From F1-120-MAGs023 sp038228615 (GTDB lineage: Bacteria > Actinomycetota > Acidimicrobiia > IMCC26256 > PALSA-610): 5,126 nt of DNA. The DNA lies in contig JBBRPC010000271.1 of the NCBI GenBank assembly GCA_038228615.1, positions 1-5,126 of the forward strand. Reading direction: 5' to 3'. Of this stretch, positions 4,847 through 5,126 are shown piece after piece. A program made the translations under genes and the position numbers. Each line of letters opens with the position of its first letter. The stretch's first letter is position 1. The notes beneath the pieces were generated by a model that ran no database searches, had not been told where the DNA came from, and worked only from the letters and a program-made list of their open reading frames with translations.

Positions 4847-5126
4847 CTACTTGTTGTTTGGACCAACAAGCGCTTCGGGCAACGACCGAGCGTGCACGAT
4901 GGCAAGTGTCTTTGTAGCGCGGGTAATCGTCACATAGAGCAACCGCAAACCTGCACGGTCTGTGGGCACGAGGTGAACGGGTTCGACCACCACAACGTGG
5001 TCGAACTCCAAGCCCTTTGCCGCCACCGCGTCGAGCACCGCCACAGGTGCATCGAGTGCTTCGGCAATATTGCCGACTGCGCCGATGTCACCGAGCACGC
5101 TGATGAGGTGCGGATGCAGCGAGCCG
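4847..5126 (-). CDS. superfamily I (UvrD/HelD-like) helicase, C-terminal fragment
   Basis: On the - strand the open frame runs from the window edge (first full codon 5125-5123) to a stop at 4849-4847, giving the last 92 residues of a larger protein. AAKGLEFDHVVVVEP (35-49) is the motif V region of UvrD-type helicases, and LLYVTITRATKTLAIVH (62-78) is motif VI, with R69 in the arginine-finger position. The remaining tail is short (ARSLPEALVGPNNK). This end fits both UvrD/PcrA-like DNA helicases and the HelD/HelR type that recycles RNA polymerase in Gram-positive bacteria; the fragment cannot separate them. A GTG at 5098-5096 is internal, because homology and the open frame continue upstream. 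The gene is convergent with the redox operon and its stop abuts the ferredoxin stop. Confidence 0.88.
   Translation of the reverse strand, partial: GSLHPHLISVLGDIGAVGNIAEALDAPVAVLDAVAAKGLEFDHVVVVEPVHLVPTDRAGLRLLYVTITRATKTLAIVHARSLPEALVGPNNK
4850..4870. terminator. possible bidirectional terminator between convergent genes
   Basis: CTTGTTG (4850-4856) and CAACAAG (4864-4870) form a perfect 7-bp inverted repeat with a 7-nt loop, 3 nt past the ferredoxin stop. It lies within the last codons of the helicase on the other strand. It is AT-rich for the region and has no U-tract on the + strand side; the - strand side runs into TAGCTATTTG. The position between convergent genes suggests termination, but the stem is modest. 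Confidence 0.4.

Noticed and set aside
1..5126. tRNA, rRNA, CRISPR array, insertion sequence or prophage signals
   Set aside because: No clover-leaf, regularly spaced repeats, transposase or phage genes were seen on either strand.

Overview
The window is moderately GC-rich (high fifties percent by eye, not counted) and looks like a bacterial chromosome of actinobacterial type. The best guess is an Acidimicrobiia-like lineage. This rests on protein style: ApbE with CVDANIAST, a stand-alone NuoF-like protein with ESAGQCGPC, a CxxHxxC ferredoxin, and a Thr/Ser/Pro-rich secreted protein. No 16S or other taxonomic marker is present, so the assignment is inference.

Layout. (1) Positions 1-989 hold a conserved housekeeping block on the + strand: the 3' end of a Rne/Rng-family ribonuclease, then rplU (ribosomal protein L21) and rpmA (L27). 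A 91-nt leader with a possible hairpin precedes rplU. (2) Positions 990-1196 are non-coding, with two successive terminator-like hairpins after rpmA, then a stretch that should hold a promoter, ending in a strong Shine-Dalgarno. obgE, which follows rpmA in many bacteria, is not here. (3) Positions 1197-4846 hold a tightly packed five-gene + strand operon. It encodes a small secreted or membrane-anchored Thr/Ser/Pro/His-rich protein, ApbE (FAD:protein FMN transferase), a six-helix ferric-reductase-like haem membrane protein, a NuoF-like FMN/Fe-S protein with an SLBB domain, and a one-cluster ferredoxin. Three junctions are 4-nt start/stop overlaps (GTGA, ATGA, ATGA) and the fourth is TAATGATG, so the five products are probably made together. 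(4) Positions 4847-5126 hold, on the - strand, the C-terminal end of a superfamily I (UvrD/HelD-like) helicase, convergent with the operon and with no spacer between the two stop codons.

How the genes may work together (inference). The NuoF-like protein would take electrons from NAD(P)H through FMN and an unusual Fe-S site and pass them to the ferredoxin. The haem membrane protein would carry them across the membrane, or the chain could run the other way. ApbE would attach FMN covalently to a carrier protein. No recognisable FMN-binding-domain target is encoded in the window. The small secreted first gene product, which ends in SGGS, is the only local candidate. This operon is the most interesting content of the window.
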